Shown: one piece after another, positions 18,604 through 27,308 of the stretch
Layout: each line of letters starts with the position of its first letter
Position numbering within the stretch: the first letter of the stretch is position 1
Assembly (NCBI RefSeq): GCF_014873875.1
Contig: NZ_JADBEM010000001.1
Location: 6,882,001 to 6,946,000 of the forward strand
Direction of reading: 5' to 3'
Length of the DNA stretch: 64,000 nucleotides
DNA from: Actinopolymorpha pittospori
GTDB lineage: Bacteria; Actinomycetota; Actinomycetes; Propionibacteriales; Actinopolymorphaceae
Translations under genes and position numbers: made by a program
Notes under the pieces: generated by a model
What the model saw: only the letters and a program-made list of their open reading frames with translations
What the model was told of the DNA's origin: nothing
Database searches by the model: none

Positions 18604-19251
18604 ATGAACGTGCTCACCGCCGCCTGGATTGGCACTGGCGCTCCGCCGGCGACCTCGACCACCACAGGGACCTGCGCCCGGTGCGCAGCCTTCGGTGACC
18701 TCGTCCCTGCCCGCTTGAGGATCTCCAAGCAGTTCACCGGCTTCGACGGGTGGGCCAACTCTGCCGGGCGGGGGCTGTGTCAGGCCTGCGCCTGGGCCTA
18801 CTCCACGCCGGCGCTCCGCTCGGTGCCCCACCTGGTCACTCGCGATCCAGCCACGATGCAGCAGCTGGCCCGCGGCGAGGCCGACGTGTTGCTGCGAAGC
18901 GGTGCCCTCGGCTCAGACCTTGCGCTGGTGGTGCCGTTGCGTCCGGGCCGCAAGCACATCCTTCCCACGGCCTGCTGGGGGCGGGTGAGCATCGATGATG
19001 CTCAGTTGCCCTGGAGCGATCAGGACGCCGAGCGGCTGAGGGTGCTAGTCACGTTGCGCGGGCTCGGGTTCGGCAGCCGAATGCTCGAGGAGCCGGCACC
19101 GCCGTTCCGGGTGATGAAGACCCTTCGGCCCGCGCAGTGGTCCTGGGCGCTGCAGGGATGGGAGCAGCTGGCCTTCTGGCGGGCACCGGACAACCCGTGG
19201 CTCCCGCTCGCCTTGCATGTCACCACGCCCACCGCGAAAGGAGCCCGATGA
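18604..19251 (+). CDS. csf1: Csf1-like type IV-B effector subunit (Cas8-like)
   Basis: A 215-residue protein with an N-terminal zinc-finger layout typical of Csf1: CARC near residue 24, then CQAC near residue 60 after SKQFTGFDGWANSAGRGL. The rest is mixed alpha/beta with an LRPGRKHILPTACWG block. Csf1 is the large-subunit counterpart in type IV CRISPR-Cas complexes. Support for the call is mainly the gene order Csf1, Cas11, Cas7, Cas5 with 4-base overlaps. ATG 18604 begins MNVLTAAWIGTGAPPATS; only a weak GAGG precedes it. No CRISPR array is in the window. Confidence 0.8.
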   Translation: MNVLTAAWIGTGAPPATSTTTGTCARCAAFGDLVPARLRISKQFTGFDGWANSAGRGLCQACAWAYSTPALRSVPHLVTRDPATMQQLARGEADVLLRSGALGSDLALVVPLRPGRKHILPTACWGRVSIDDAQLPWSDQDAERLRVLVTLRGLGFGSRMLEEPAPPFRVMKTLRPAQWSWALQGWEQLAFWRAPDNPWLPLALHVTTPTAKGAR

Positions 19252-19478
19252 GCATCCCGTTTCGCAGTGTCACTGCCACCGACAACGGTTTGACTCACCT
19301 GATCGTCGCCAGCCCTGCGCTGCCGGGTACCCGGCCCGACGAGCTGCCGGCGGCAACATTGTGCGGCCGAGCCGTGGCAGGGGAGGTGGAGGAGCACCCG
19401 GCCGCGGTGCAGTGCCCGCGGTGTTTGCTACGGGCGCCGGCGTTCATGGGTCTACCGACGTACACGGTGTCGCTGTGA
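19248..19478 (+). CDS. small Cys-containing protein inside the type IV-B operon
   Basis: A 76-residue protein whose ATG overlaps the csf1 stop (ATGA) and whose TGA overlaps the next start (GTGA), so it is translationally coupled on both sides. It holds ATLCGRAV and later VQCPRCLL, a possible metal-binding trio of Cys residues. Short proteins of this look (C...CxxC with little else) occur on actinobacterial mobile DNA. Function is unknown; the position suggests a part or modulator of the Csf complex. Confidence 0.65.
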   Translation: MSIPFRSVTATDNGLTHLIVASPALPGTRPDELPAATLCGRAVAGEVEEHPAAVQCPRCLLRAPAFMGLPTYTVSL

Positions 19479-19915
19479 GCGCCGCCATGACGCCGACGTC
19501 GAGGTGGCTGTCGACGACTGCGCCGTTCATGCCGCCACTTGATGGGCCGGCCGGCGTCGCCGAGCGGCTGCTGCTGCTGGTCCACTACGGGATCGACTGG
19601 TCGAGCGGGTGGGTGACTCGGTACCGCACGACGTATTGGGACAGTCTGCTGCCGGACCGCGTGATCTGCGCGACGTACCGGTCGCCGAACCTACGCCGGT
19701 GGTGGCGTGACGTCGCCGACGACCTGGGATCCCAGCCGCGGACTGCGGCCGAGCGCGCCGAGCTCGAGCAGCTGCTGCGTGCCGAGGCGTTGCCTGTGTT
19801 GGAGGTGCTGCGGTTCGAGACGCAGGCGCTGCTGTTGCGCACGCGGATCGTCGCCGACGCGGTTCGCCAGGCTCGGACCGACGCCGCCAAAGCCCCTGCG
19901 GGTGTGGAGCGATGA
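19475..19915 (+). CDS. cas11: Cas11-like small subunit of type IV-B complex
   Basis: A 146-residue protein from GTG 19475, overlapping the previous stop by GTGA. It is almost entirely helical and Arg/Leu/Ala-rich (GVAERLLLLVHYGIDWSSGW, RAELEQLLRAEALPVLEVLR, RTRIVADAVRQARTDA), as expected for the minor filament (Cas11). Its place between Csf1 and Cas7 matches type IV-B operons. No sequence motif defines Cas11, so the call leans on size, helical make-up and order. Its TGA overlaps the csf2 ATG. Confidence 0.7.
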   Translation: MSAAMTPTSRWLSTTAPFMPPLDGPAGVAERLLLLVHYGIDWSSGWVTRYRTTYWDSLLPDRVICATYRSPNLRRWWRDVADDLGSQPRTAAERAELEQLLRAEALPVLEVLRFETQALLLRTRIVADAVRQARTDAAKAPAGVER

Positions 19916-20886
19916 GGACTGTCACCTGGACGGGGACCCTGACGGCTGCCTCGTCGATCGCTCACGGTGGGGAGACGAGGGGGACGATCACGCTGCTACG
20001 GCGCGAACTCGTCGCAACCCCAGACGGTGCTCTGGTGCACGTGCCGATCGTCTCCGGCAACACGCTGCGTGGGCGGCTGCGGCGGTTGGGGGAGGAGTTG
20101 CTGCGCGACGCGGTGGGGTACGAGGGGCTGCTGCACCCCGCGGCCGCCCACGCGCTGCGTGGCGGCGGGTCTCTGGCTAAGACCAGCCACGAGCCGCTGT
20201 CAGGCAGCCGGCTGCAGAGGTTGCGCGAGCTCGTCCCTCAGATCGGGGTGTTCGGCGCGGCCGGTGGCGGCACCATCATCAACGGGGCACTCGATGTCGG
20301 CAAGGTCGTCCCCCACGTGCATGAGACCCGACACATCACCGGGGTGGACACCCAACGGTCGGCGTTCACCGCGACCCAGCTGGAGGGCTACACCCGCCAG
20401 GACGACACGGGTGGACACGACTTCGCCGGCGTCATCGGCGGAGTCAACTCCGATGCCCAGATGCTCTTCGACGACGCTGGCAGGCCTACCCCGGTCGTGC
20501 GGGGCGGGAACCAGATGCTGTTCCACCTGGAGACCTTCCCGGTCGGGACGGTGTTCAGCACCTGGTTGAGGCTGCGCCGGCCCAGCCCGCTCGAGGTGGC
20601 CTTCTTCCGCGACGTCTTGACAGGCTTCACCGTCGACGGCCGCCTTGGTGGCCGGGTGGGGATCGGACACGGCATGGTCATGGTCGACCTGCAACCCTAC
20701 GCGGCGCTCACTGTCGACATCGACTGGCGCGAGTTCGTCGCCGACCACCGTGACGACATCCTCGACTGCTGGCGGGTCTGGCATGACCGGGAGCATGGTG
20801 GCGATGCGGGTCCGGGCCTACCTGGCCGCGGGGATCGCGCAGGCGGCGCCGTGGGGGATCGCCCTCGATGGGCTGCTGGCGTCTGA
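19912..20886 (+). CDS. csf2: Csf2 (Cas7-type backbone RAMP protein)
   Basis: This 324-residue RAMP protein begins with a ferredoxin-like strand MRTVTWTGTLTAASSIAHGG. It then has VPIVSGNTLRGRLRRLGEEL, the Cas7 basic helix after a Gly-Asn, and a C-terminal Gly-rich turn GRLGGRVGIGHGMVMVDL. These fit the crRNA-binding backbone subunit. The first codon overlaps the cas11 stop (ATGA). The frame runs about 100 bases into csf3, unlike the 4-base overlaps elsewhere in the operon. An ATGA at 20783 in another frame would be the expected junction, so a late frameshift near 20700-20780 is possible. Confidence 0.85.
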   Translation: MRTVTWTGTLTAASSIAHGGETRGTITLLRRELVATPDGALVHVPIVSGNTLRGRLRRLGEELLRDAVGYEGLLHPAAAHALRGGGSLAKTSHEPLSGSRLQRLRELVPQIGVFGAAGGGTIINGALDVGKVVPHVHETRHITGVDTQRSAFTATQLEGYTRQDDTGGHDFAGVIGGVNSDAQMLFDDAGRPTPVVRGGNQMLFHLETFPVGTVFSTWLRLRRPSPLEVAFFRDVLTGFTVDGRLGGRVGIGHGMVMVDLQPYAALTVDIDWREFVADHRDDILDCWRVWHDREHGGDAGPGLPGRGDRAGGAVGDRPRWAAGV

Positions 20887-21435
20887 GCTGTGGGCCGAAC
20901 AGAAGGCCTCCTGCCGAGCCGCTGGCCGCGGCTACGTCCGGGCGCTGGAGACCGACAACCCGCCCGACCTCGATCTGCCGCTGGCGCGGTGTCAGCCGAA
21001 GGAGGGTCCGTGGCACTGGGCCGCGACCTGCGCCCACCCCGATCAGGACCACGGCCGGGTCGATGTGCACACCTGGACCGGGCGCGTCGACGCCCGCGCC
21101 CTCGAGCAGGTCGCCACCGGGCTACCCAAGACCGTCTCGGGCCGGCAGGGCCGCTACCGGGCCCGGCGCATGCCGCTTCTGGTGACCCCCTGCTCCTCGG
21201 TGACCTGGCACGCCGTCGGCGACGTCGCCCGGGTTCGTGAGCTCATGGAGCCGATCGCAAGCATCGGAAAGAAACGCTCCACCGGAGAAGGCCACGTGCT
21301 GCGCTGGGAGGTCACCCCGGCGCCCAACCTCGACGAGCTGGCCGCAGGACACCTGCACCCCGACGACACCCTGGGACGGACCGTCCCCGACGCATGCCGG
21401 CGCCTCCTGGGCGAGGTCGCAGACGGCGGCCGCGG
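20783..21435 (+). CDS. csf3: Csf3 (Cas5-like), 3' end lost
   Basis: Starts at ATG 20783 (20795 and 20804 also possible). The N-terminus MRVRAYLAAGIAQAAPWGIALDG is the first strand and helix of a Cas5-like RAMP. The Gly-rich loop is IASIGKKRSTGEGHVLRW near residue 160, and the segment LGRTVPDACRRLLGEVADGG is near the end. After about 21435 the sequence stops resembling the family. The same frame continues without a stop to 22063 through unrelated DNA into the secreted-protein remnant. The real C-terminus has therefore been lost by recombination, and any product would carry a long foreign tail. Confidence 0.75.
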
Positions 21436-21733
21436 CCGCCGTCAAGCGGCAATGCGCCGCCAAGCACAGCCACGACCACGAGGCGTACGTCGAGGCGAAG
21501 GCCTCCTTCATGTGGGAACTGATCCGCCGCGCCGACGGATGGACGCATCGGCTGGCAGCCAGGACCGTCCGAGGCCTGACCGCAGCGGCACCATCGAGGC
21601 CACGCAGAAATATTCCCCGCGTGGATCGTGGCCGGTCACGGACCTCGGTGTTGCTCTCTCCTGCCGGGCGGACGACCTTCTTCCATGGGCCCAACCGCCA
21701 CCAGCCTCTGGGCGTTGCCGCGAGGAGAGGTCG
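21436..21733. other. recombination junction downstream of csf3
   Basis: A different frame here (21430-21560) reads AAKHSHDHEAYVEAKASF then MWELIRRADGWTHRLA, which looks like a piece of another protein that I could not identify. No start of its own is evident. The stretch joins the csf3 body to the secreted-protein remnant. Confidence 0.35.
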
Positions 21734-22063
21734 ATGAGGATGAGCAGGACCGTGCGCGCGTGCGGCCTGGTGACCGCGCTGCTCCTGGCGGCGTTGACCG
21801 CCGCCTTCGTCCCCAGTGCGGCGAACGCCGACCAGCCAGCACCAGCTGCTGAGCCGGCCGTGACCTACGACTGGTTTCGGCCCGGTCAGCCGTGGCTGGA
21901 CGACCAGCGCCGAACCATCCAGGCGGACGGCGGGCAGGTCGTGGTCTCCAAGGACGCGGCCGGCATCAGGTCGACCCCCGACGGCGAGCTCACGCTCACC
22001 CTCACACCCACCCGCAGCCCCAACATCCAGGTCAGCTGGGTCATGGTCGCCCAGACAGGCTGA
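21734..22063 (+). pseudogene. secreted glycosidase-like protein, internally deleted remnant
   Basis: From ATG 21734 (GAGGAGAGG just upstream) a 109-residue frame starts with a signal peptide (MRMSRTVRACGLVTALLLAA, cleavage after SAANA). It continues with FRPGQPWLDDQRRTIQADGG, the opening of GH43-type secreted glycosidases. The catalytic body is absent; after VVVSKD the frame jumps to a short TLTLTPTRSPNIQVSW tail. It reads as a start and an end joined by a large deletion. The adjacent hydrolase is an unrelated, complete gene. Confidence 0.55.
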
Positions 22064-22119
22064 GGTTTCGCGTGCAGCTGAGACGTTCTGTGTCACTTGG
22101 CAGCCAGGGAAGGCGACGA

Positions 22120-24684
22120 ATGCCGCGCGAGATCTCACGAAGAGCACTGCTCCAGCACACCGGCGTCCTGACGGTCGGTGCCGTGGCGGTGAGTGGACTG
22201 CCGAACCTGGCCGCCCGCGCCGAGGCGGCAGCAACGAAGTCCTGGACCTTCGGTGACATCACCTTCGCACTCAGTTCGCTGCTGCTGACTCCGGGCGGCG
22301 AGCCGTCCGCCAGCGCCAACGTCGATCGTGCCTGGGCGCTGCTCACCGACGGCAACACGAACGACGCGGCCGACGGCGTCTCGTACGACTTCGACGAGTC
22401 GACGCCCGCCGACGACCGCTATGTCGACCTCGACAGCACGTTCGTCGCGCCCGCGGACGTCCGCACGGTTCGCCTCAGTTTCGCCGTGCCGAGCGAGGAG
22501 TTCGAGGTTCGTGGCTGCACGGTCTCTTTCGTCGCACTGGACGGCACCATCAACCAGGTCGCAGCTCGAATCGGGCGAGCGCGAGCGGGATTCGTGACCG
22601 TGACCGCGGTCCCGCCGTTCCCGCGCACCGTGCGGAGTCTGGTCGTCCGGGTGACGACCGCGAAACGACTCGTGCTCACCGAGTTCGAAGTCATCGGAGC
22701 GGCCCACGGGATTGTCAATCTCGCCGTGACGGATCCCACCGAATTCCACGTGCACGCGCCAGGACAGCCGTTCGTGGTCGAGGTCACGCCCGACGTCGTG
22801 GCCTTCGGCGATGTCACCCACCTGCTGGGTGAACTGACCCTCACCCCGGGGACGCAGCCGTTCGCCACTCGCTACCTCGACCAGGCGCGGACCCTGCTGA
22901 CGGACGGTCGGACCGACTACGTGCCGGACGTCGGCGTGCTGTTCGACTTCTGGGGAACGCCAGAGGACCTGCGCTACGTCGACCTGGCGCTCAGCCTGCC
23001 GTCGACCAGCGTGAGCTCGGTGACGCTGAACGCGTTCAACATGAACGGCGAGTACGACTTCTCCGGATGCACGGTGACCCTCGTCGACGAGGGCGGCGCG
23101 ACCACCACGAAGGAGGCCAGGCTCACCACGGCCGGCGGCCTGGTGACCGCCCAACTCGTCCTCGCCGAACCGGTGGTGGCGACCAGAGTCCTGGCACGGA
23201 TGTTCACGCCGTACAAGCTCAACCTGACCGAGCTGTCGCTGACGGGAGCGACCCGCACTGGCCTGAGCCTTCCGGATCCAGCTCTCGTCGCGCGCTGGAA
23301 GGACTTCCGTGGTCAGCGCCTCACCGACGACCTCGCCCTCAGCGCGGGCACGGTCAACCAGGTGAACTCACCGGCCAACCTAGGTCCGGGCTACTACGGG
23401 CTGGAGTTCGCCGCCGGACCCGAGGTCGCGTTCGCCGATCACCTCCCGGGCGAGCGCCGAGAGTACGGCTTCACGGTGACCGAGCTCCGCAGCCTCGCGC
23501 AACGGGCGGTCAATCCCGGCTCGACGTGCGGGATGGTGCACAACGACATCAAGGACCCCTACCTTGGCGGGTGGAGCAAGAACACCAGTTGGCAGACCGG
23601 AACCTTCGACGCCGATGCCTGGCACTCCACCATCCAGGCCCGGCGTGCGGCCGGACTCCTCGAACTCCCTCTCGTCAGTGGTGGGGACTGGGACGCCGCG
23701 ACGAACGGTGACAAGTCTCCGTTGACACAAGAGGAGCTCGACACCCTCCAGCGTCGACTCCGGGATCACCTGCGCGCCGACCAGACGGTTGAGTACTGGG
23801 AACTCGGCATCGAGGAGAATCTCAGGTCCGCCTTCCACGAGGGCGCGCACTACTGGTCGAATCTCGACGCCAAGGTGTCGGCCGCCCGCCGCGCCGCCGA
23901 CGAGGCGGGCCAGGCCGCGAAGTGGATCTACCAGGTGGCCGAACCGAACTCCCGGCGGGGCGACGTCACCGCTTTCCTGCAGAGCAGCGCCGCGACGAAG
24001 TTCGACGTCCTCTCCCTGCACCCGTACGCGTGGCCGGACTTCGCGAGCCCCGAGACGTGGATGCGGTCACTGATGGACTTCGTGCACGCGGAGATGGCGC
24101 GCACCGGCGTGCGTCTGCCGATCTGGCTCACCGAGGTCGGTGCCCCGCACGCCGGCAACTATCCCGGCGGATGGTTCGGCTACGGCGACCGAAACGATCC
24201 GGCGACACGTTCACCGGTCACAGGCCTGTCCCGCCGCGCGGAGGTCGGCTATCTTGTCAAGATTCACGTGCTCGGCTCGCAACTGGGAGCAGACAAGGTG
24301 TTCTGGTACAACTACCAGGACGGCGGCTCGGACCGTACCTATCCCGAGCATCACTTCGGATCCCGTGACTTCTGGGGATTCCCCAAGCCCGCCTATGCCG
24401 CCTACACCGAACTCGTGCGGCTGATCGACGGTCGTGCACCCGCCGGTCTGATCCGAGGCGCCGGCAACCTGTGGTGGGCGACGTTCACCGGCGCCGACGA
24501 CGACGTCCACGTCGGCTGGCGATACCCGCACGGGAGCGGTCGCGCCTCATGGGGCGCCCTCGGGCTCGGGCTCGACAGCGGACAGGTGATCGAGATCGTC
24601 GACGCCGTGGGGGCCCGGCAGCCAGTTGACCAGGCGGGTCCGATCCTGACCGCAGACCCGCTGTATGTGAGAACGAAGCACTGA
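22120..24684 (+). CDS. Tat-exported clan GH-A-like glycoside hydrolase with two discoidin-like domains
   Basis: An 854-residue secreted enzyme starting at ATG 22120 (AGGGAAGG upstream). A twin-arginine signal (SRRALLQHTGVLTVGAVAVS) opens it. Two similar beta-sandwich domains follow, roughly residues 45-200 and 225-385, each with a LLTDG...YVDL...V pattern like F5/8-type carbohydrate-binding domains. The rest is a TIM-barrel hydrolase: GIEENLRSAFHEG supplies a candidate acid/base Glu and IWLTEVGAPHAGNYPGG a candidate nucleophile Glu. It probably cleaves a polysaccharide outside the cell; the substrate is not determined. The frame is complete. Confidence 0.75.
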   Translation: MPREISRRALLQHTGVLTVGAVAVSGLPNLAARAEAAATKSWTFGDITFALSSLLLTPGGEPSASANVDRAWALLTDGNTNDAADGVSYDFDESTPADDRYVDLDSTFVAPADVRTVRLSFAVPSEEFEVRGCTVSFVALDGTINQVAARIGRARAGFVTVTAVPPFPRTVRSLVVRVTTAKRLVLTEFEVIGAAHGIVNLAVTDPTEFHVHAPGQPFVVEVTPDVVAFGDVTHLLGELTLTPGTQPFATRYLDQARTLLTDGRTDYVPDVGVLFDFWGTPEDLRYVDLALSLPSTSVSSVTLNAFNMNGEYDFSGCTVTLVDEGGATTTKEARLTTAGGLVTAQLVLAEPVVATRVLARMFTPYKLNLTELSLTGATRTGLSLPDPALVARWKDFRGQRLTDDLALSAGTVNQVNSPANLGPGYYGLEFAAGPEVAFADHLPGERREYGFTVTELRSLAQRAVNPGSTCGMVHNDIKDPYLGGWSKNTSWQTGTFDADAWHSTIQARRAAGLLELPLVSGGDWDAATNGDKSPLTQEELDTLQRRLRDHLRADQTVEYWELGIEENLRSAFHEGAHYWSNLDAKVSAARRAADEAGQAAKWIYQVAEPNSRRGDVTAFLQSSAATKFDVLSLHPYAWPDFASPETWMRSLMDFVHAEMARTGVRLPIWLTEVGAPHAGNYPGGWFGYGDRNDPATRSPVTGLSRRAEVGYLVKIHVLGSQLGADKVFWYNYQDGGSDRTYPEHHFGSRDFWGFPKPAYAAYTELVRLIDGRAPAGLIRGAGNLWWATFTGADDDVHVGWRYPHGSGRASWGALGLGLDSGQVIEIVDAVGARQPVDQAGPILTADPLYVRTKH

Positions 24685-24959
24685 CCGGGATGCCGCTGGG
24701 TGGCTACGCGGCTCTACGGTTCATAGATGCCCATCACCTGATAGGGAAGAGGGTCCGCTCCGACGGGGGTGGGCCGGGGTTCGGTGGCGAGCTCGCATCG
24801 ACCATCGAGATCGCAGCGTACGATCGCGACCTTCTTCTTGTGATGCGTCGTACGCGAGGAAGACGAAGTGTCCCTCGTCCTCCCACGCGATGACCGGCGC
24901 GTACTCCTTGAGGGTGACGAGCGCGCGGCCCCGTTCTGGCGTCGGCGATCGTGGCGTCG
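24685..24959. other. intergenic, downstream of glycoside hydrolase
   Basis: No convincing gene. Short frames on both strands (for example VSLVLPRDDRRVLLEGDE near 24868) appear to be debris. No terminator hairpin with a T run was recognised after the hydrolase stop. Confidence 0.3.
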
Positions 24960-25041
24960 TCGGTGGGCCCGCGGTCCGGGCCCTGCAGCATCGGGGCGAG
25001 CAGTTGGTCAGTTGCGGCGCCGCGCCAGGTGCCGTCGCCGG
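24960..25041 (-). pseudogene. fragment of the unknown family intact at 57726
   Basis: The minus strand reads AGDGTWRGAATDQLLAPMLQ then GPD, matching FSADGAWRGSLDDNLLSPML of the 57726 protein and the AGDGTWRAALTDQLLAPMLQ relic at about 26600. It is only about 27 codons long and has no frame continuing beyond the match. Confidence 0.65.
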
Positions 25042-25046
25042 CAGCG

Positions 25047-25160
25047 GTCCGGGACGGCGACACTCTCGTCGTATCGAAACTCGACCGGCTCGCCCGCACC
25101 GTCCCCGATGCCCGTGACATCGGCGACTCCCTCGCCGAGCGCGGCATCAGGCTCTCCCTG
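25047..25160 (+). pseudogene. serine recombinase (resolvase) fragment
   Basis: VRDGDTLVVSKLDRLARTVP and DARDIGDSLAERGIRLSLG form the conserved middle of a Tn3-type resolvase/invertase catalytic domain (the DRLAR block). The catalytic Ser region upstream and the DNA-binding end downstream are missing. It directly abuts the preceding fragment on the opposite strand, marking an old recombination point. Confidence 0.7.
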
Positions 25161-25855
25161 GGTGTCGTCCTTCCCGCCCAACGGTCGCAGCGCCTCGGCG
25201 GCGTAAACGCCGTCGCACGGTCGGACGGCACGCCAGGCAGTGGCGGCGTGAGGCGCGCGTCTGCTGGCGGCGCGTCGGCGAGCCGGTCGGCCACGTCGAG
25301 ACGCGTGGTGACCCGGCGGACCGCCGCTACGCCCTGCCCACCGAGGCCGGCACCCCACTCCACCGGCCGCGGCCAGTTCCTGGACACGGTACGCCGCCGC
25401 GGCGTGGGCTGGCAGGACTGGGACGTGTTCGGCGACGCGATGGACCAATGGTCAAATGGATACGTCCTGGTGCAGCGGCAGGTGACCGGCCCGGACGCGG
25501 TAACCGCCGCCGCCGGCGACACGGTCGAGACCGCCCCGACCCCTACGACAACTTCGCGCCCCTCCTAACCCACCTGCGGCGGGTGTGGGGTGTGGGCAGG
25601 TTGGCGGCGTTCGAGTGGGCAGAGTTTTGGCACAAGGTGACCGGCGTACCGGTCGACGCCCCCCGGCCCTCCAACCCGTCACCGCCCAATACCCCTGGCC
25701 AGAGGAGCTTGCCACCTCGTGTCATAAGCCGCACACTCGATAGACAAGTGTGCGGATTTTGATACGGGAGCATCAGGTCTCCTACACCGCGGGCAACTCC
25801 AAGGTGGTCGGGTCATTGCCTTGGGCACAGCCCGAACGGAAATCGTTCGATGGGC
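25161..25855. other. degenerate region without a clear gene
   Basis: Several short frames run here, including a stretch near 25250-25400 (VTRRTAATPCPPRPAP and overlapping frames). None shows a recognisable family or good start. The region lies between resolvase and ligase relics and is probably decayed mobile DNA. Confidence 0.35.
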
Positions 25856-26423
25856 TGGCGCCGTCGACGGCGAGATCGTCCTCTGGTGCCGCGGCCGGCT
25901 CGACTTCAACCGTCTGCAGCGCCGCTACGCCCAGCGCCGTCACGCCCGCGAGCGAGCCTGTCCACCTGGTCGTCTTCGACGTGCTCGCCCGTACGTCTCC
26001 GGTGCGCGGGTGTGGCTGAAGTACAAGTCGCGGCAGACCACCGACGCCGTGATCGGCGGGGCCACCGGCAGCCTCCACCGGCCGGCGGCACTGCTCCTCG
26101 GCCGGTACGTCTCTGACACCGGACGCCTCCACTACGCGGGCCGGACGACCCACCTGACCGACGCGCAGGCCGCGGCGGTCGCGCCACTGCTCGTCGCCGC
26201 GATCGGCGGGCACCCGTGGCCCGCCCAGCTCACCGTCAACTGGCGGTCCAAGCCGACCGGCTACCACCAGGTCGCCCCGCTGGTCGTGGTGGAGATCCGC
26301 TCCGACATCGCCACCGACCAGGGCCGGAGGTGGCGGCACGCCGTCCGCCTGCTGCGGGTCCGGGACATCGCACCCAACGAGGTGCCTTTCGATCTTGATC
26401 TGGAGACGAGAGAACGGTCATAG
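25856..26423 (+). pseudogene. ATP-dependent DNA ligase, internally deleted copy
   Basis: The frame reads AVDGEIVLWCRGRLDFNRLQ then VWLKYKSRQTTDAVIGGATG, RPAALLLGRYVSDTGRLHYA and the oligonucleotide-binding-fold end GYHQVAPLVVVEIRSDIATD. These match the ligase relic at 55741-56734 (VVDGEIVLWRRGHLDFNALQ, KSRQTTDAVIGGVTG). The adenylation site KFDG and the central part are gone, so it cannot be active. The joined reading frame of about 190 codons is otherwise clean, implying a fairly recent internal deletion. Confidence 0.8.
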
Positions 26424-26463
26424 ACCCTTTCATCGAACGTCTCGTTCGATCCACAATGCGGCC

Positions 26464-27010
26464 GTGGGGCAGCAGCGCAGGTACGGGAAGGGCGTCGACG
26501 GGTACGAGGTGCCGACCGGTGGGCGGCGCAGGCCTTGGAGGACGCCGTGACGGCAATCCACGACCACGTACGTGAGACCGGACGGGCGGGAATCTACGCG
26601 GGCGACGGCACCTGGCGCGCCGCGCTCACCGACCAACTCCTGGCGCCGATGCTGCAAGGTCCGGACAGAATTCGCCGCGGGGAACGAGCGGGTCGACGGG
26701 AGCGACACAATCCTGGCGGCCCGCCCGGAGGAGTCGCGCGAGGACATCCAGGATCGGCTGTACCGATCGCGGCACTACGCCTCCCCCCGCATGCTCACCC
26801 GCCACCGAATCGCCGAGGTGCTGTACGCCGGCATCGGTGCCGGCCTGCTGGAGGCCGTGCCGGCAGCTCGAGTGGACGACACCGTCAGCATGATGGTGGA
26901 GGCGATGCTCGACGGTCGGCTGCACCCTCGGATGCTCGCCGCCCATGGTGAGTGACTTCGGCAGTGGTTCGGACTCACTGCCGGGGAGTGGACCGCGGCC
27001 GCCGACATGG
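26464..27010 (+). pseudogene. paralogue of the 57726 unknown family, broken
   Basis: It starts at GTG 26464 with GQQRRYGKGVDGYEVPTGGRR (compare GGQRRYKMEVDGFEVPVGAR at 57726). The frame shifts near 26525 and again near 26675. It then runs well through EDIQDRLYRSRHYASPRMLT and RHRIAEVLYAGIGAGLLEAV, and meets an in-frame TGA at 26953 before LRQWFGLTAGEWTAAAD. At least three lesions are present. It follows a ligase relic, in the same order as ligase relic then intact copy at 55.7-58.3 kb. Confidence 0.8.
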
Positions 27011-27308
27011 GTCAGACGCGTATGAAGATCTCGGCTGGTTTTGCCATCCCAGCACCTTGCGTGGTCGGTCGTAGCCCTAGATCTTGGATGTCCGTCAAAA
27101 CGGGTCAACCCCCACCCCGAAGGCACGTAACCAAGCACGTGCGGCAACACAGACAACAGGCCAGACGGCCCAGACAGTGACAGTGGAACCCATGACGGAC
27201 GGCTCCCCCCTTCGGAAGACGAGGCAGATGTCCGCCGATGGTTGGTGACAGTCACTTCACACAGCGGTGGGCAAATAGTGGGCAAGCCGTGGTCGAGCAG
27301 CCGCCGGG
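27011..27308. other. intergenic, no gene seen
   Basis: GTGGGCAAATAGTGGGCAAG at about 27267 is a short imperfect direct repeat of GTGGGCAA. Otherwise there is only non-coding sequence between the relic and the convergent hydrolase. No tRNA-like fold was found. Confidence 0.3.
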
